In this document: positions 1 to 21,896 of the stretch, piece after piece
How the letters are laid out: each line of letters starts with the position of its first letter
How positions within the stretch are numbered: position 1 is the stretch's first letter
DNA from: Syngnathus acus
Taxonomy: Eukaryota; Chordata; Actinopteri; Syngnathiformes; Syngnathidae
Direction of reading: 5' to 3'
Assembly (NCBI RefSeq): GCF_901709675.1
Contig: NC_051102.1
Location: 11,109,412 to 11,173,411 of the forward strand
Length of the DNA stretch: 64,000 nt
The notes under the pieces: model-generated
What the model saw: the letters and a program-made list of their open reading frames with translations, nothing else
The model's database searches: none
What the model was told of the DNA's origin: nothing
Translations under genes and position numbers: made by a program

Positions 1-2051
1 CTCTTCACTTATCTGGCTTGCGGTGTTGGCGCCAAATCTTCCAGTTCTCACTTTGGCATGCTGTCCTTTTGGCTTACAGATGGAAGAAAGAAGATCAGAT
101 AAATCAGCACCACTTGCATCATAACAACAACTTGCATGCTACCCTTTTTTGGTAACGTTCGGAAAGCAGCTTGCCGCTTGCCACTTGAGGGACACGTTTC
201 TTAAACTGCATTTTGTTCTGAAACACATGCCATCAGAATAATCTCAATGCCCCACGCACGCACGCACGCACACACAGCCACTCCCTGCTGGAGTTGCTAT
301 TACCTGTGAAGGCAGCACTGCAGCAGGAGGTGACGCAATGGCCAATTGGTCTCTGTTGCACTGTTCCCAACGTCAACACAAGCCCCGCCCGCCCGTGTGC
401 TGTGCCACAGGTAGTTTGGAGTACAATGGAAAAGGCCAAAGTGTGTGTTGCTTTTTTTCTACTCGTTGTAATTGGGAAAACTACATTGTAGAAATAAAAA
501 TACAATCATTACAGTAAAAAGAAAAAAAACCAACCAAATGCATTAAAATGGCATTCAATCATTTCAAAGAGTAAATCAAATCCAGCCTTTGCAGAGATAA
601 TAAAAAGGCCACTTTGTTTTTTCCTCAGCTATTGCTTCCATTTGGGAAAAATCAAACTGCGGCGGTTGATGTGTTGATTCAGCCTGACCTTGTTTTGTGC
701 TCGGCGGCGGCGGCCTAATAAGGAAGTGACTTTATGATCTCAGGCTATCAGGCCATTTACCACCTGCAGGGCCCGTTATGAAATCTGAGCAGAAGCTGTT
801 CTGCGGCTGTGCTTGTTTCTCGTTGCAACACCCCCACTTCTTGCGTGGCTAACCTGGTGGGATGTTTGTTGACGTCACTCTCCTTGCCCCACCTTTTGTT
901 GTGAATCAGAATAAAGTCAAGTCGTGGGGAAAAAAGCAGCTGTGCCGTGTCTACACGCCGTTTGCTCGGGGTGCTTTGGCTGGAGGAATAATTACGGCGC
1001 TAATTGTATCTCACGTGGCTCCTTTAATGAATGTAACGCTCCCTCGTGTGCTCTCGGTGGGGCGAGGACCCTCGGGGAGCAGCTCATGAGAAAGAGGATG
1101 ACGGCAGGCAGATGTTTACGTCCTAATTGCTGCTCATTCAGTACTTTGCATCATCTCAAACGGAGTGCTGCTGATCAAAAGGGCCAGATTTTTTTTTTTT
1201 TATTCATGCTGCAGGTATCGGATATGTTTCGAATCGACTTTTATACCGATGATCAAGTCGGTTATCGGAGTCCTTGAAAAATGGATCTGCCATCATCAAC
1301 ATCATTTTGTGCATTTTTTTGTTTGGGCAAATATGATTATCGTCCACTTAGGCTCCCTTTTCTCATTGTAGTTGGGTGGGTGCTTTAAAAGTTTGACTGA
1401 GAACTTTATGATCAGTTTCTTGAGAATATTAAAAAGAAGTCATAGTAGGCCTTTTCTCGTAACATCGTAGCTTCAATCTTGTCGTGTTTTTCTTTTCTGA
1501 TAGATCGAGAATTGTGGAGGTTTTGGTCAGGTCTGTTTGGCAGTCAAGTGCTAACCTGTTGTGGAATGCAACCCGGGAGACTTTACAGTACAGCCGTCCA
1601 CTTTCCGTGACACATCTGGAAGAGTCTTTGCTTGCTTGCAAAGCCATAAATCTCTACTTTAAAGGAGCCCGCAAACAAAACAAAACAATTCCATCACCAG
1701 TTCATAAAGGAGCCAACGTATGGCAGTGCCGCCCGCCGCCAGGGCTTTACACAGCACGGGCCACTCCTGCTGAGTGCCGGTCAGAACCCGTCGGACTGGC
1801 TCAGCCCACAATGGAAGACTCGTTTAAAAAAAAAAAAAAAAAAAAACCTTGTTGTTGAGTCAGCACTTATCTCCAATCAAACACCCAAATGCTCTAAAGT
1901 CCACAAAGCTGCGTTTGCTTCTCTTGGTGTTTAAAGATGACATTTGCATTCTTGTTTTTTTCCAAATCATTTGTCAAATGTCCAAATGAGCGAGTTAAGC
2001 CAAGATGCCCCATACGCAGTTCCAGATGTTGATTTGAACTTCTCCCGGCAG
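1..2051 (+). other. egfr: 3' part of egfr intron 1
   Basis: No exon is supported before the exon 2 acceptor at 2050-2051. The stretch holds an (ACGC)n/(AC)n microsatellite at 254-276, an adenine run at 1826-1846, and otherwise unremarkable AT-rich DNA. Short open frames here show no signal-peptide-like sequence ending in a splice donor. Intron 1 is very long in vertebrate EGFR genes, so finding only its end is expected. Confidence 0.8.
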
Positions 2052-11480
<9,429 letters not shown>

Positions 11481-12455
11481 TGGTTAAGCCGTGCTTTTTC
11501 CCAACGGTACCGCCAATGATCTCGAACCTCTTCCAAACTCTTCCCGAGAGGTCACGCGAGCCCCGGTGGAAAGTGACAACGTATCGTGGCGACAATGAGG
11601 AAGCAAACTCGTCCGCAGCTGGCATAAAAAGGGGGAACTGAAATGAGCAGCTCAAGCCCAAAAAAATTGGGTTCACATCCCGCAACCACTCAAGACTTTA
11701 CACGGGCCCACTGTGTTGTGGGGGGCGGAGCTAACTCACCTTTCTTTGGGCTTGCCATGCTGGATGGACGCTCCGAATGTATGGATTGCCCACTTTAGGG
11801 GAAAGCTGGTGAAATGCAAAATGATGCAACGATAACAGTAAAAAGTGGAGTTGACAACCTGCAAAGATAAGTTCAGAACCTGCAACATTGCTTGAAGCCC
11901 TTTCCACTGCACCACTTGCCACAAATGACCAAATTGAACACGCACCTACAAAAAACGAGATCTGACTTGACCAAAAAACAAAGCCACTTCCCAACACATT
12001 CCTCTTTCCCCTTTTGTGGAGAGAAAATTCCAGGTCAGTTAAGGTCTTCCATGTTTGTGCGTGTGTGTGGATGTGGATGTGGTGGGGGGTGACCATTTCA
12101 ATAAGCATCGTATTTCCCAAGTCTCGCCAGGCTTGTGGACACTGTAGCTCCCCAGTCCTTTCCCTCCTCCCTATGAGAGTATTAACTATGAAATTCCCAG
12201 TTTTAAAGGAATGCACTAAATGTAGCAACCTGTTCAGCCTACTTTTGCAGATGTGACACAGGTACATGTACCGGTATAGCCGTGTATCCATGATGCTGTG
12301 ATACGTAAATAGATATACACCATATGAATATAGTCCGCTGTAATATATATATAAGCGCTGCACCGTATGCAAATACTCACCACAGTTGTGATCATTGAAA
12401 TGTATGTACAGTATATGAATCATGAATAAATCTTTTTTTTTTCTATGGAAATAAA
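11481..12455 (+). other. egfr: egfr 3' UTR with polyadenylation signals
   Basis: About 970 bp separate the egfr stop from two AATAAA hexamers (12425-12430 and 12450-12455) followed by GT-rich sequence (tttgtttgtttg). The opposite strand is open for about 230 codons here (11731-12423), but that frame shows no recognisable domain. I read the region as untranslated message. Confidence 0.75.
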
Positions 12456-13121
12456 CACTACATTGTGGTTTGTTTGTTTGTTTTTCTACTTGAAACTGAG
12501 TTCTGGCTTATCTTGGAAAAAATGCGATTCACTCATCTTATCAGTCACGAGAGCAGCACCTGAAGTCTCACAACTAACTGTAGATAAGATCGGCATGCAT
12601 TTGAATAAGATCTCTGGTTTTGGTGGGTGACGTTGTTAATATAAACGAGGTTATATAAACATAGACATTGGGAAGAAACATTTTCACGATTACTCATAAT
12701 TCTCATTTGCTGTAAAAATAAATGAACTGTCATTGTTGTCGTTGATACTCTATAATATTCATTCATTTAGTCACCCAACAGTAAACATGAAAATAATCTT
12801 TGAGCGTGATGCAGAATACAGTCATTGTGGATTTATTGTTAAATAGCTCCAGGACATGAAATGGTCAACCTAATTGTTTCACCCCAAAAAATCTTGAATT
12901 GATGAATTTTCTTATGATCGATGAGCTCGATAGGGCGTAGTTCACAATAATGCCACTTGGCGGCAGTACCGACGTCCCCCAAGCCCTGAACAAACAAGCG
13001 ACAGAAAGAAGAAGACGAGCCCACAACAAAATATGCCAAAGTTTCGCTGCGCAGCTAGCCAGCCAGCCAGCCAGCCAGCCACTGTAGTCTTCGAGCGCGT
13101 CCTGGCAGTCTGACAGTCACC
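12456..13121 (+). promoter_or_regulatory. egfr-npc1 intergenic spacer with the presumed npc1 promoter and 5' UTR
   Basis: About 670 bp separate the last egfr polyadenylation signal from the npc1 ATG. The first part is AT-rich. From about 12950 it becomes richer in CpG and contains an (AGCC) run at 13057-13081. No TATA box is evident. The npc1 promoter must lie here unless npc1 uses an unseen upstream exon. Confidence 0.4.
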
Positions 13122-16100
13122 ATGGGCTTCATACCGGACAGAGGCGGCTTCAGTCTTCTCCTGCTGTTGCTTATATTTCTCTCGGAGGCTCATTTTCGAT
13201 GGGTAAGTCGCATTTGGATGGGCGCCTCTCGCGAAATGAAAACATGACTCAGCTTTCAAAGCCCAAACGTTAACGTGTATTTAAATACACTCAAGTTCGG
13301 TCAGCGGATTTACTAGCATGACGGCTCAAGTTAGCTCATGCTAACTGACGTTGACGTTTGTCACTTAACCAAGTGGCTGTATCCTCCAAATGTATCTTTT
13401 GTTCACATTTTTGTAAGTTGATGAAGCCTGTAGAAGGTTTCGGGGTTCTACACTGTGAAACTCATATAGATATATAGCTAGATAGATATCTATCTATCTA
13501 TATCTAACTTTGGAATTTGGTCACGGTTAGACTGCAAACTTCCAGTCAGCAGCCAGATCCATTATTCGAACGTATGCCGACGTCATTGCACTCCTCAATC
13601 ACAGTTCGCGGCATAGCAAATCTCGCATATCATTTCAGTGACCGAGTCGCGAAGGAAGGCAATGTTCCAAGTGTGGCGGACCTCTCAGTACCACAGCCCT
13701 CTCTCCCAACCAAGACTTGTATCTCGCCAGAGTTGTGGGCAGTAGGTCCCGGGCGGCGCTGACTGGATGAGCAGGACGTGCCAGTCCTGACGGCATGATG
13801 GATAGCTGCACGCCTCAGTCAGGACTGGCACGAACCAGATCCATTTCAATGTGCAGAGCAGAAATGGGCCTCCTTCATCTTTCAAGGTTGTGCTACTGTA
13901 TAGTGTTTGTTTTAAAGCTCCAGTTATAGTGTTTGTTTTAAAGCTCCAGTTTGGTCTCCTCTGTCCAAAGGACATTCTGCCAGACGCTTTGTGGCTTGTC
14001 AATATGCTCTTTTGTCTGTTCCGGTCTCGTCAGTTTCTATTGATTTCAGTCACCTCATTGGTTTTGTTAGCACGCACGCACGCACACACGCACGCACGCA
14101 CGCACGCACGCACCAAAACAAAGCTGTGATTCAATCAAACCCGGACAAACTTCATTCTTTCGCTGACGTGCTCTGTTCTTCTCCCTTTTGCAAGTTTTCC
14201 TTCAGTCTACTACTTGGCTATGATCCCACTGTGACCTTTTATCCTGATTAATCAACAGTATGACCCTAATCCCAAACAAACCTATCATTTTTTGTATGCA
14301 GCAACTGTTTTGTTGCAGGCGTGACATTTCCACGCCACCCTTGTACAAGTAGGCCTTACTGTACTGTTCATTCTGATTGGGAGAAAAAAAAAAACTTTGG
14401 TGTGGAGTGAATTTACTTCCTCCAAGTCTTTGCTTCCAACAGAGAACATGTGAGGGCTGTTATGCTGAATAGGCAAGAAGAGTGAGAAAGAAATGGCTCT
14501 TATCCCGCATGAATCATATTCATCACGTGACCTACGCAGTGTAAATCCAGTTTATGACATCAATATTCCCATTTGTTGTCGTCGCTACAAACATCAGGTC
14601 TCGCTCGAGTCAGTGGTTTTTCTGTAACTTAACTTGCAAACTTAAATACCAAAGCGGAAGGGAAACATGTTTGCAGAAGTGAAAAAGCACTATTTGCTAT
14701 TTCACTTGAAATGCTCTCAAATCTGTGTCGTGTCTTCGACGTAGTCGTGTGTGATTGTGCATTTTGCAAATGGAGAACATGAAGAGGACAATAGTCTGTG
14801 TGTGTTGCGTTTGCCTCGCAGGCGTCGGCCCAACACTGCGTGTGGTACGGCGAGTGCGGGGAGTCCGAAACAGTCCGCGGGAAGAAATATAATTGCAACT
14901 ACACGGGAGCCGCCGAACCTCTGGACCCCGAAGGCTATGACCTCCTCACGGTACGGTGTCACAATTCTACGGGAGGCCGCGCGGCCAATTTGAATGATTT
15001 GATTTCTCAATGTCCCATTTTGACCATACAGGAGCTGTGTCCCGGTTACGACTACGGCGACCGCCGACTCTGCTGCGATGTGGACCAGTTGCGTACTCTC
15101 AAAGCCAGTCTCCAGCTGCCCCTGCAGTTCCTGTCCCGGTATGAACGTCGGCTAACGTGAAGTGACGCCATCGCTGCTGATGGTAGAACACGCTTCTGCA
15201 GGTGCCCCTCGTGTTTCTTCAACTTGATGAACCTCTTCTGCGAGCTGACGTGCAGCCCGCACCAGAGTGGGTTCATGAATGCCACCGAGTTCAAAACGAG
15301 CAATTCCAGCGCCTCCAGCGTGGTGGAGGTTCAGTACTACATCGGGCGGACCTTCTCCAACGGTGGCTTTGCAGACCAGCACAAATTGGTGTCGAGTGAG
15401 ATTCCAGGTGTAATGATGTCTCGCGGGCGGCGCTTGCTTTCCAGCCATGTACAACGCCTGCCGAGACGTACAAGCGCCGTCCAGCAACGTGAAGGCCTTG
15501 TCGCTGCTCTGCGGCAAAGACGCCAAAGACTGCAATGCCACCAACTGGATCCAGTTCATGTTTGACATCAACAACGGCCAGGCTCCCTTTCCGATCGTAC
15601 CCATATTCTCGGGTAAATATGACTTCTCTGGAAAAAAAAAAAATCTATATATATATATAAAAATATACTAGATGCTATTGGGATGTAAAGGAGCATGTTT
15701 GTTCAGATGTGCCAGTGTCCGGCTACACGCCCATGAACAACAAGACGTACGGCTGCTCCCAAGGCCTGGAGGATGGTTCGGGTCCTTGCTCCTGCCAGGA
15801 TTGCACCGAGGCGTGCGGGCCCAAACCCGTCCCGCCGACGCCCCCGCCCCCCTGGACCATCATCGGTTTGGACGCCATGACCGCCATCATGTGGATCACG
15901 TACACCGCCTTCCTGTTTGTGTTTATCGGCACTGTGGTCGCGGCGTGGTGTTACAGGTAAAAAGAAATAATCATAATATTGAAGTAGACCTGAGGATTCC
16001 ATTCTAACTTGTTGATGTGTGTTAGGAAAAGGACAATCCCGTCAGAGTACAAACCCATATTGGACAGCCATAACCCGTTGTCGCTCAACAGCGATAATCC

Positions 16101-19100
16101 CGACGCAGGTATTTGAAGCGGTCCTTCGAGTGCGACTTGAGCAAAGTAACCGGCCGGCCATTTGTGTCCGCCGCAGTCAACGCATCTTGCTGCGAGACGC
16201 TGGGCGAGCGTTTTGAGAGCGCGCTGCGGACCGCCTTCAGCTGGTGGGGCTCGTTCTGCGTGCGCCACCCGGGCCTGGTGGTCTCGGGCAGCCTGCTCCT
16301 GGTGACGGCCTCTTCGGCCGGTCTGATCTACATGCGCATCACCACCGAGCCCGTGGAGCTGTGGTCGTCGCCCGGCAGCCGGGCGCGCCAGGAGAAGGAC
16401 TACTTTGACGGCCACTTCGGGCCTTTCTACCGGACGGCTCAGCTCATCATCACCACGCCGCTCAACAAGACCTTCATCTACCAGCCGTACTTTGGGGGCT
16501 CCGACGTCCCGTTTGGAGCCATCTTGGATAAGGACATCCTCCATCAGGTGAGTTTGAAAGTCCCGGTATTTGTGCTGGCCTGCTGCTAATGCTTTTTTTC
16601 TCTTCCAGGTGCTGGATCTGCAGCTTGCCATTGAAGCACTGGTGGCCCCGTACCAGGAGCAAAAGGTCACGCTGAAGGACATCTGCCTGTCCCCGCTGGC
16701 CCCTTACAACGACAACTGCACTATCTTGAGTGTGCTCAACTACTTCCAGAATAGCCACAATGTACTGGATCACAAAATAGGCGACGAGTTCTTCACCTAC
16801 GCCGACTTTCACAGCCACTTTCTCTACTGTGTCAGGTTCACTTGCCCACTTTTTTTCTTTTCCTCCTCATGCGTTGCCGCGGAGCTGAGAAGTCAACAAC
16901 CTGTTTTTGTGTTACAGCGCACCAGCGTCCCTCAATGACACCACTCTCCTCCACGATCCTTGTCTGGGCACATTTGGAGGTCCCATCTTCCCTTGGCTGG
17001 CACTGGGTGCCTTCGACTGTAAGCTCACTTGCGGAATGAAACGCGTTCACCTGCGTTTGCGGTGTCGTTTATTTGATTTGTGTTTCCGTTTCTCCCACAC
17101 CAGCCACCAACTACAACAACGCGAGCGCTCTCGTCATCACCTTCCCCATCAACAACTACCTCGACGACACGGACAGGCTGGGCAAAGCTCTGGCGTGGGA
17201 AAAAGAGTACGATGTTTTGTTGCCATTCGGAATGATTTCAAAATGGGGTTGGAAGCGCAGACTAGCATTAGCTAACGCTGTTAGCTTCTGATAAGAGGCA
17301 TCCACATCCATTGATGGATCTCCTTCACTAAACCACAGGTGTTTTGTGTTCCCCAGATTCATCCGCTTCATGAAAGAATTCCACAACCCCAACCTGACGG
17401 TGGCCTTCAACGCCGAGAGGAGCATCGAGGACGAAATCAACCGGGAGAGCAACAGCGACATCGGCACCGTCGTCTTCAGCTACGTCATCATGTTCGTCTA
17501 CATCTCGCTGGCGCTGGGACACATCAACAGCTGCAGGAGACTCCTGGTAACACCAGTTTGAGGGGGGGGAGAAAGGGCACATTTGCTTCATTGACCTTTT
17601 GACATGCACAAGTGCAGGTGGATTCCAAGATTTCCCTGGCCATAGCGGGCATCGTCATCGTCCTGAGTTCAGTGGCGTCCTCGCTGGGCATCTTCAGCTA
17701 CGCCGGCATCCCCCTCACCCTCATCGTCATTGAGGTCATCCCCTTCCTAGTGCTGGCCGTGGGCGTGGACAACATTTTCATCATGGTGCAAACGTACCAG
17801 GTTAATGGCACGCGCCGGACTGGGTCACGCGCTCCCTTTGGAACGTGCTTTCATTCATCCCTCCGGTCGTTTCTTTCGGTGTCAGCGAGACGAGCGGATG
17901 CCGCAGGAGGAACTTCACCAACAGATAGGTCGCATCCTCGGCGACGTCGCACCCAGCCTCTTCCTCTCCTCCTTTTCCGAGACGGTGGCCTTCTTTCTGG
18001 GTATAGGCCTTTTCATATACGGATGAGAATAAATCCGATGGCGACTAATTCCATGCTGACGGTCTTGTTTTGCAGGAGCGCTGTCCAACATGCCGGCAGT
18101 CAGGACCTTCTCCCTCTTTGCCGGCCTGGCCGTTTTGATTGACTTCCTGTTGCAGATCAGCTGCTTTGTGAGCCTTCTGGGCTTGGATGTGAAGAGGCAG
18201 GAGGTGAGACGGAATGTTGCCAGCACATGATGATAGCTGACTAAACGGCGCTGTCACGAAAGGCCAATCGTCTGGATATCATCTGCTGCGTAAAGCTGCC
18301 CGAAGGTCAGGAAACAAAGACGGACAGCATCCTCTTCGGCTTTTTCAAGAAGTTCTACGCTCCGTTCATCCTCAAAGAGTGGGTGCGGCCCATCATTGTA
18401 AGTGTGTCAGCAGCAACTGCCTCTTTTGGGCTTTGTTTTGGTACTGCTTGGATTCAAACGCCGGTCGCCACGTGATCTGGGTTCAGGTGGCTGTGTTTGT
18501 GGGAGCGTTGTCCTTTAGTATTGCTGTGGTCAACAAAGTTGAGATCGGACTGGATCAGCAGCTCTCCATGCCCGACGTAAGTCGCCGTGCATCTCGTGGT
18601 GCCATTTTTCTTTTTTTTTTAAATCACACTGAAAATAAAGTCTTGGAATCATGTATAATAATAACAAAAATGACAAATCTCAAAATAATCTTATGTTAGT
18701 TGAAAAAAAAAGTCATTGTCATGTTACTATTTTATTCCTTTTGTATTCTAACATATCCTTCTGCTCCAACAGGATTCCTATGTGTTGCAGTACTTCAAGA
18801 ACCTGAGTGAATATCTCCACACGGGAGCTCCGGTCTACTTTGTGGTGGAGGACGGCCTGAACTACAGCAGCCTGGAGGGCCAGAACGCCGTGTGCGGCGG
18901 CGTGGGCTGCAACAACGACTCGCTGGTGCAGCAGGTCTACTCTGCGTCGCTCATCAGCAACTAGTACGTTTCACAGCTTCAAATGGAAAAGATTGAGAAA
19001 CGTTGGGGACAGCACCATTTCTTTCCAATGTTTAGCTCCACCATCGCCTTCACGCCTTCCTCCTGGCTGGACGACTACTTTGACTGGGTCAAGCCGCAGT

Positions 19101-20799
19101 CCAGCTGCTGCCGTTACTACAATGCCACAGGCGCCTTCTGTAACGCTTCAGGTAAATCTTGACTCAGCTGACTTTTTGCCCACATTCCGTTATCTTTGCT
19201 CACAACCAACGAGCAAACACAAGTGTGCAGTGCTCTCACACAAGAGCAGCGGCGGGGGGGGGTTGGGGGCTTTCAACCAATCACATCATGTACAATTCTT
19301 AGCTTGGGCCTGTGTGTGTGTGTGTTTTTTTTTTTTTTTTAGTGGTGGACCCATCATGCGTGCACTGTCGACCTTTGACACAAAGCGGGAAGCAGAGGCC
19401 CGTGGGTGACGACTTCATGCACTTTCTCCCCATGTTTCTGTCGGATAATCCCAACGTCAAGTGTGGAAAAGGGTAATTCCATCTGCTGGCTTTCTTGTGT
19501 GGGTGGCTTTGTGTCTTCAACGTAGTTTTCTCTCTTTTTTTGCTTTGTTTTCGTAGCGGCCATGCAGCTTACGCCACAGCGGTGGACGTTTATGCCAACA
19601 ACAGCCAAGTGGGAGCCAGCTACTTCATGACCTTTCACACCATCCTGAAGGAGTCTTCAGACTACATTGACGCTTTGAGAATGGCCCGCATCTTAGCGGA
19701 CAACATCAGTCAGACCATGGACCACAAGGTCTTTGCCTACAGGTGGGTCCTGTCTTGGTGGCATACACTGCGTCTCTTAGCAGAAGAAATGTGCGCGATA
19801 CTCTCTCTCTCTCTCCTTGCTCAAAGAGTGCAAGGTAGCAGGAGTTCATTTGAAAACTATTTCTACTGACTTGCACCTGCTCCGTCCGTCCGCAGCGTCT
19901 TCTACGTCTTCTACGAGCAGTACCTGACCATCGCCTACGACACGGCCTTCAACCTGAGCGTGTCGCTGGGCGCCATCTTCCTGGTCACCACAGTGCTGCT
20001 GGGCTTTGAACTGTGGTCGGCCGTGCTGGTGTGCGTCACCATCGCCATGATCCTGGTCAACATGTTTGGCGTCATGTGGCTGTGGAACATCAGCCTCAAC
20101 GCCGTCTCGCTCGTCAACCTGGTCATGGTGAGGAGACGAGACGAGACGAGTGTGCCCGGACCCTACGAAGACTCCGCTTGTACTCGTGTTTCCTTTTGCA
20201 GGCCTGTGGGATTTCTGTGGAGTTCTGCAGCCATCTGGTTCGGGCTTTCACCGTCAGCATGAAGACGAGCAGAGTGGAACGGGCTGAGGAGGCGCTGGCT
20301 CACATGGGTAGCTCGGTGAGTAAAAATGCGCCGGTAAAGGGCCCTTTCCCGCACACATTTCATACTTTCTTTTGAACTGTCCAAGTGGCAATATGGTGAC
20401 CAATGACAAAGGCATCATGCAACATGCTCAAGTTAGTTTTTAAGCACACTGAGAATTCCTTGTCTCAGGTGTTCAGCGGGATCACACTGACAAAGTTCGG
20501 TGGCATCCTCATCCTGGCGCTGTCCAAGTCGCAGATTTTCCAAGTGTTCTACTTCCGCATGTACTTGGCCATCGTGCTGCTGGGCGCCGCGCACGGCCTC
20601 ATCTTTCTGCCTGTGCTGCTCAGCTACATAGGTCAGTCCACCGCAGATGATGAGGAAAATGTCTACACACCCCTCCCTCCCTCCCTCTGTATACTGAGCA
20701 TGTCTCACTCTTTCAGGTCCCTCAGCCAACAAGGCTAAGGTGTTTGCGGCCAACAGGCGCTTGGTCGGAACCGAAAGGGAGCGGCTCCTCAACTACTAA
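13122..20799 (+). CDS. npc1: NPC intracellular cholesterol transporter 1, complete, 25 exons
   Basis: Polytopic membrane protein of late endosomes and lysosomes. Family knowledge: it takes cholesterol from NPC2 with its N-terminal domain and passes it to the limiting membrane. The ATG sits in a good Kozak context (caccATGG), and exon 1 (13122-13202) encodes a 27-residue N-terminus with a Leu-rich signal-peptide core. The 25 exons join in frame to 1,278 residues, the human length, ending with TAA at 20797-20799. NPC1 rather than NPC1L1 is indicated by WYGECG, CGPKP with a proline-rich linker, [30 protein letters not shown] and a C-terminal di-leucine (RERLLNY; human ends LLNF). No frameshift or internal stop was seen. 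Most introns are 60-200 bp; intron 1 is 1.6 kb. Confidence 0.97.
13777..13832. repeat. 15-bp perfect inverted repeat in npc1 intron 1
   Basis: Arms 13777-13791 and 13818-13832 (core gccagtcctgac and its complement) are exact and separated by 26 bp. They lie in a stretch that looks like an old, unclassified mobile-element fragment (about 13680-14040). Confidence 0.85.
13899..13950. repeat. Perfect 26-bp tandem duplication in npc1 intron 1
   Basis: Two identical units, 13899-13924 and 13925-13950, contain tgttttaaagctccag. No third copy is present. Confidence 0.95.
14071..14112. repeat. (ACGC)n microsatellite in npc1 intron 1
   Basis: About ten CpG-containing tetranucleotide units with one AC interruption. 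The motif matches the run at 254-276 in egfr intron 1. Confidence 0.92.
16026..17206 (+). other. npc1: npc1 exons 7-11: second membrane helix and middle luminal domain
   Basis: Exons: 16026-16108, 16177-16547, 16609-16835, 16918-17018 and 17104-17206, about residues 299-594. Exon 7 is the most diverged. Exon 8 carries [10 protein letters not shown], the second helix and the luminal start [19 protein letters not shown]. Exon 9 has the conserved [18 protein letters not shown]. Exon 10 has [18 protein letters not shown]. Intron 7 is only 68 bp. Confidence 0.93.
17357..18203 (+). other. npc1: npc1 exons 12-15: sterol-sensing domain
   Basis: Exons: 17357-17546, 17618-17800, 17886-18000 and 18076-18203, about residues 594-799. 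The five-helix sterol-sensing domain shared with SCAP, HMG-CoA reductase and Patched is clear. It includes [34 protein letters not shown] and [15 protein letters not shown]. The hairpin after [14 protein letters not shown] is conserved. Confidence 0.95.
18263..20799 (+). other. npc1: npc1 exons 16-25: C-terminal luminal domain, last helices, targeting tail
   Basis: Exons: 18263-18397, 18487-18576, 18773-18963, 19036-19151, 19343-19472, 19557-19742, 19896-20127, 20202-20315, 20469-20631 and 20717-20799. The Cys-rich luminal region shows [12 protein letters not shown] and [14 protein letters not shown]. The last helices carry MFGVMWLW and [11 protein letters not shown] (human has Ser before CGISV). 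The tail ends RERLLNY, keeping the di-leucine lysosomal signal with Tyr in place of human Phe. Confidence 0.94.
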
Positions 20800-21850
20800 G
20801 ACAGCCGGCGGCCAAACGGGCTGGACAACAATGAGCGGGAGGATTGTGACTGCCATGTGCTTTCTTTTTTTGGTTTGCTTTTTCCCCCTTCTCATGGTCT
20901 CCCGCCCTTACTGACGACGCCCGCCTGCCCATCATGGCCGCTATTGTCTTTTTACATGGATTGGACTGAGGACTTGACATTTGTGGTCAGGCTACCAATG
21001 TCTGGCGCTCAAGTGACTGAACCTCCGGAGAACTGTCAGTTGTCGGACATTGTAGGTGATTTAGCAAATCTTTAAAGGGGAATACTGATCAGTTGTTTTT
21101 TTTAATGACATAAATAGTACATATAAATAAACAAGAAACATTTTTAAACGACTGTGTATATATCAGAGCTCAAGCTAACATGTTCCAAGTCTTCACTGTT
21201 ACCAAGTAATGATGCAATAACGGTAGTAATGACTCAGGTTTGACTCTCTCCTCGTTGTGGAGACTGTTGAGATACTAAAGCCCTCTAAGCTTTGTCAAGA
21301 AAAACACATTTTTGCTAAACAGGTTTAGGTGTTTGCTCTACGCACATGTGTAAATCACTCATTTATAGAATCATCCTTTCACATACACGACAATAAGTTA
21401 TTAAGTTCAAATAATACCTCAGCATTAATTGGAATACTGGAATCATGTCTTGCTCTTTCTTGAACAGTACCACTTTTAATTGTTGTATTAATCATGTCGT
21501 TGGAGTGAAACTGAAGCTGCGTGAAAGTTATTCAACCATTCCTTTGCGAGTCTAGTTTTTAGAGACAATTTTAATACATGACTAAAGAATTATCGATACA
21601 GAATAACATTTAAGGCTGTCCGTGGCTCCTAATCTTTCTTTTAAGCGGTGTTTCTCGGGGAGCGGTCATGCGTGGCTGTTTCGGAGGTCCGCAAATTAAT
21701 TGGAAAGAAACATTCTCTTGTCGCATTGGCGAAAAGCTGAAAGAATCTGAAATACCTGCATGAACAAAGACGGCTAGAGTCAAAGGGGAAAGTCTACTTT
21801 TAGATAATAAACACTTGTTATCCTTAATAATTGTAATATGACAATAAAGT
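20800..21850 (+). other. npc1: npc1 3' UTR with candidate polyadenylation signals
   Basis: AATAAA hexamers occur at 21126-21131, 21806-21811 and 21843-21848. The last two are a tight pair followed by a T-rich stretch, so the transcript probably ends near 21.86 kb. The exact site cannot be read from the sequence. Confidence 0.6.
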
Positions 21851-21896
21851 TTTTGAAATTCACTTGTTAAACCGACTTTCTTCCTTTCGTTGAAAT

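Larger units (their letters stand above)
13122..15956 (+). other. npc1: npc1 exons 1-6: signal peptide, sterol-binding N-terminal domain, first membrane helix
   Basis: Exons: 13122-13202, 14822-14950, 15032-15138, 15202-15362, 15445-15612 and 15707-15956. They cover residues 1 to about 298. Conserved Cys-rich landmarks are [42 protein letters not shown] and CNATNWI. The linker [10 protein letters not shown] precedes the first transmembrane helix ([17 protein letters not shown]). The exon 4 donor (gtggct) is weak. It was placed because the join yields the conserved [10 protein letters not shown]; reading on in frame from 15363 gives unrelated residues. Confidence 0.93.

Noticed and set aside
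862-1089. Open frame that might be the missing egfr exon 1
   Set aside because: It has no signal-peptide hydrophobic core followed by a donor in the right phase (one base before TGTGTCAA); exon 1 is more likely far upstream.
11731-12423. About 230-codon open frame on the - strand over the egfr 3' end
   Set aside because: No recognisable domain, and it lies in the untranslated region between the egfr stop and its polyadenylation signals. Length alone is weak evidence in AT-rich DNA.
13122-20799. NPC1L1 instead of NPC1
   Set aside because: The exact NPC1 length, the linker after [15 protein letters not shown] and the terminal RERLLNY match NPC1.
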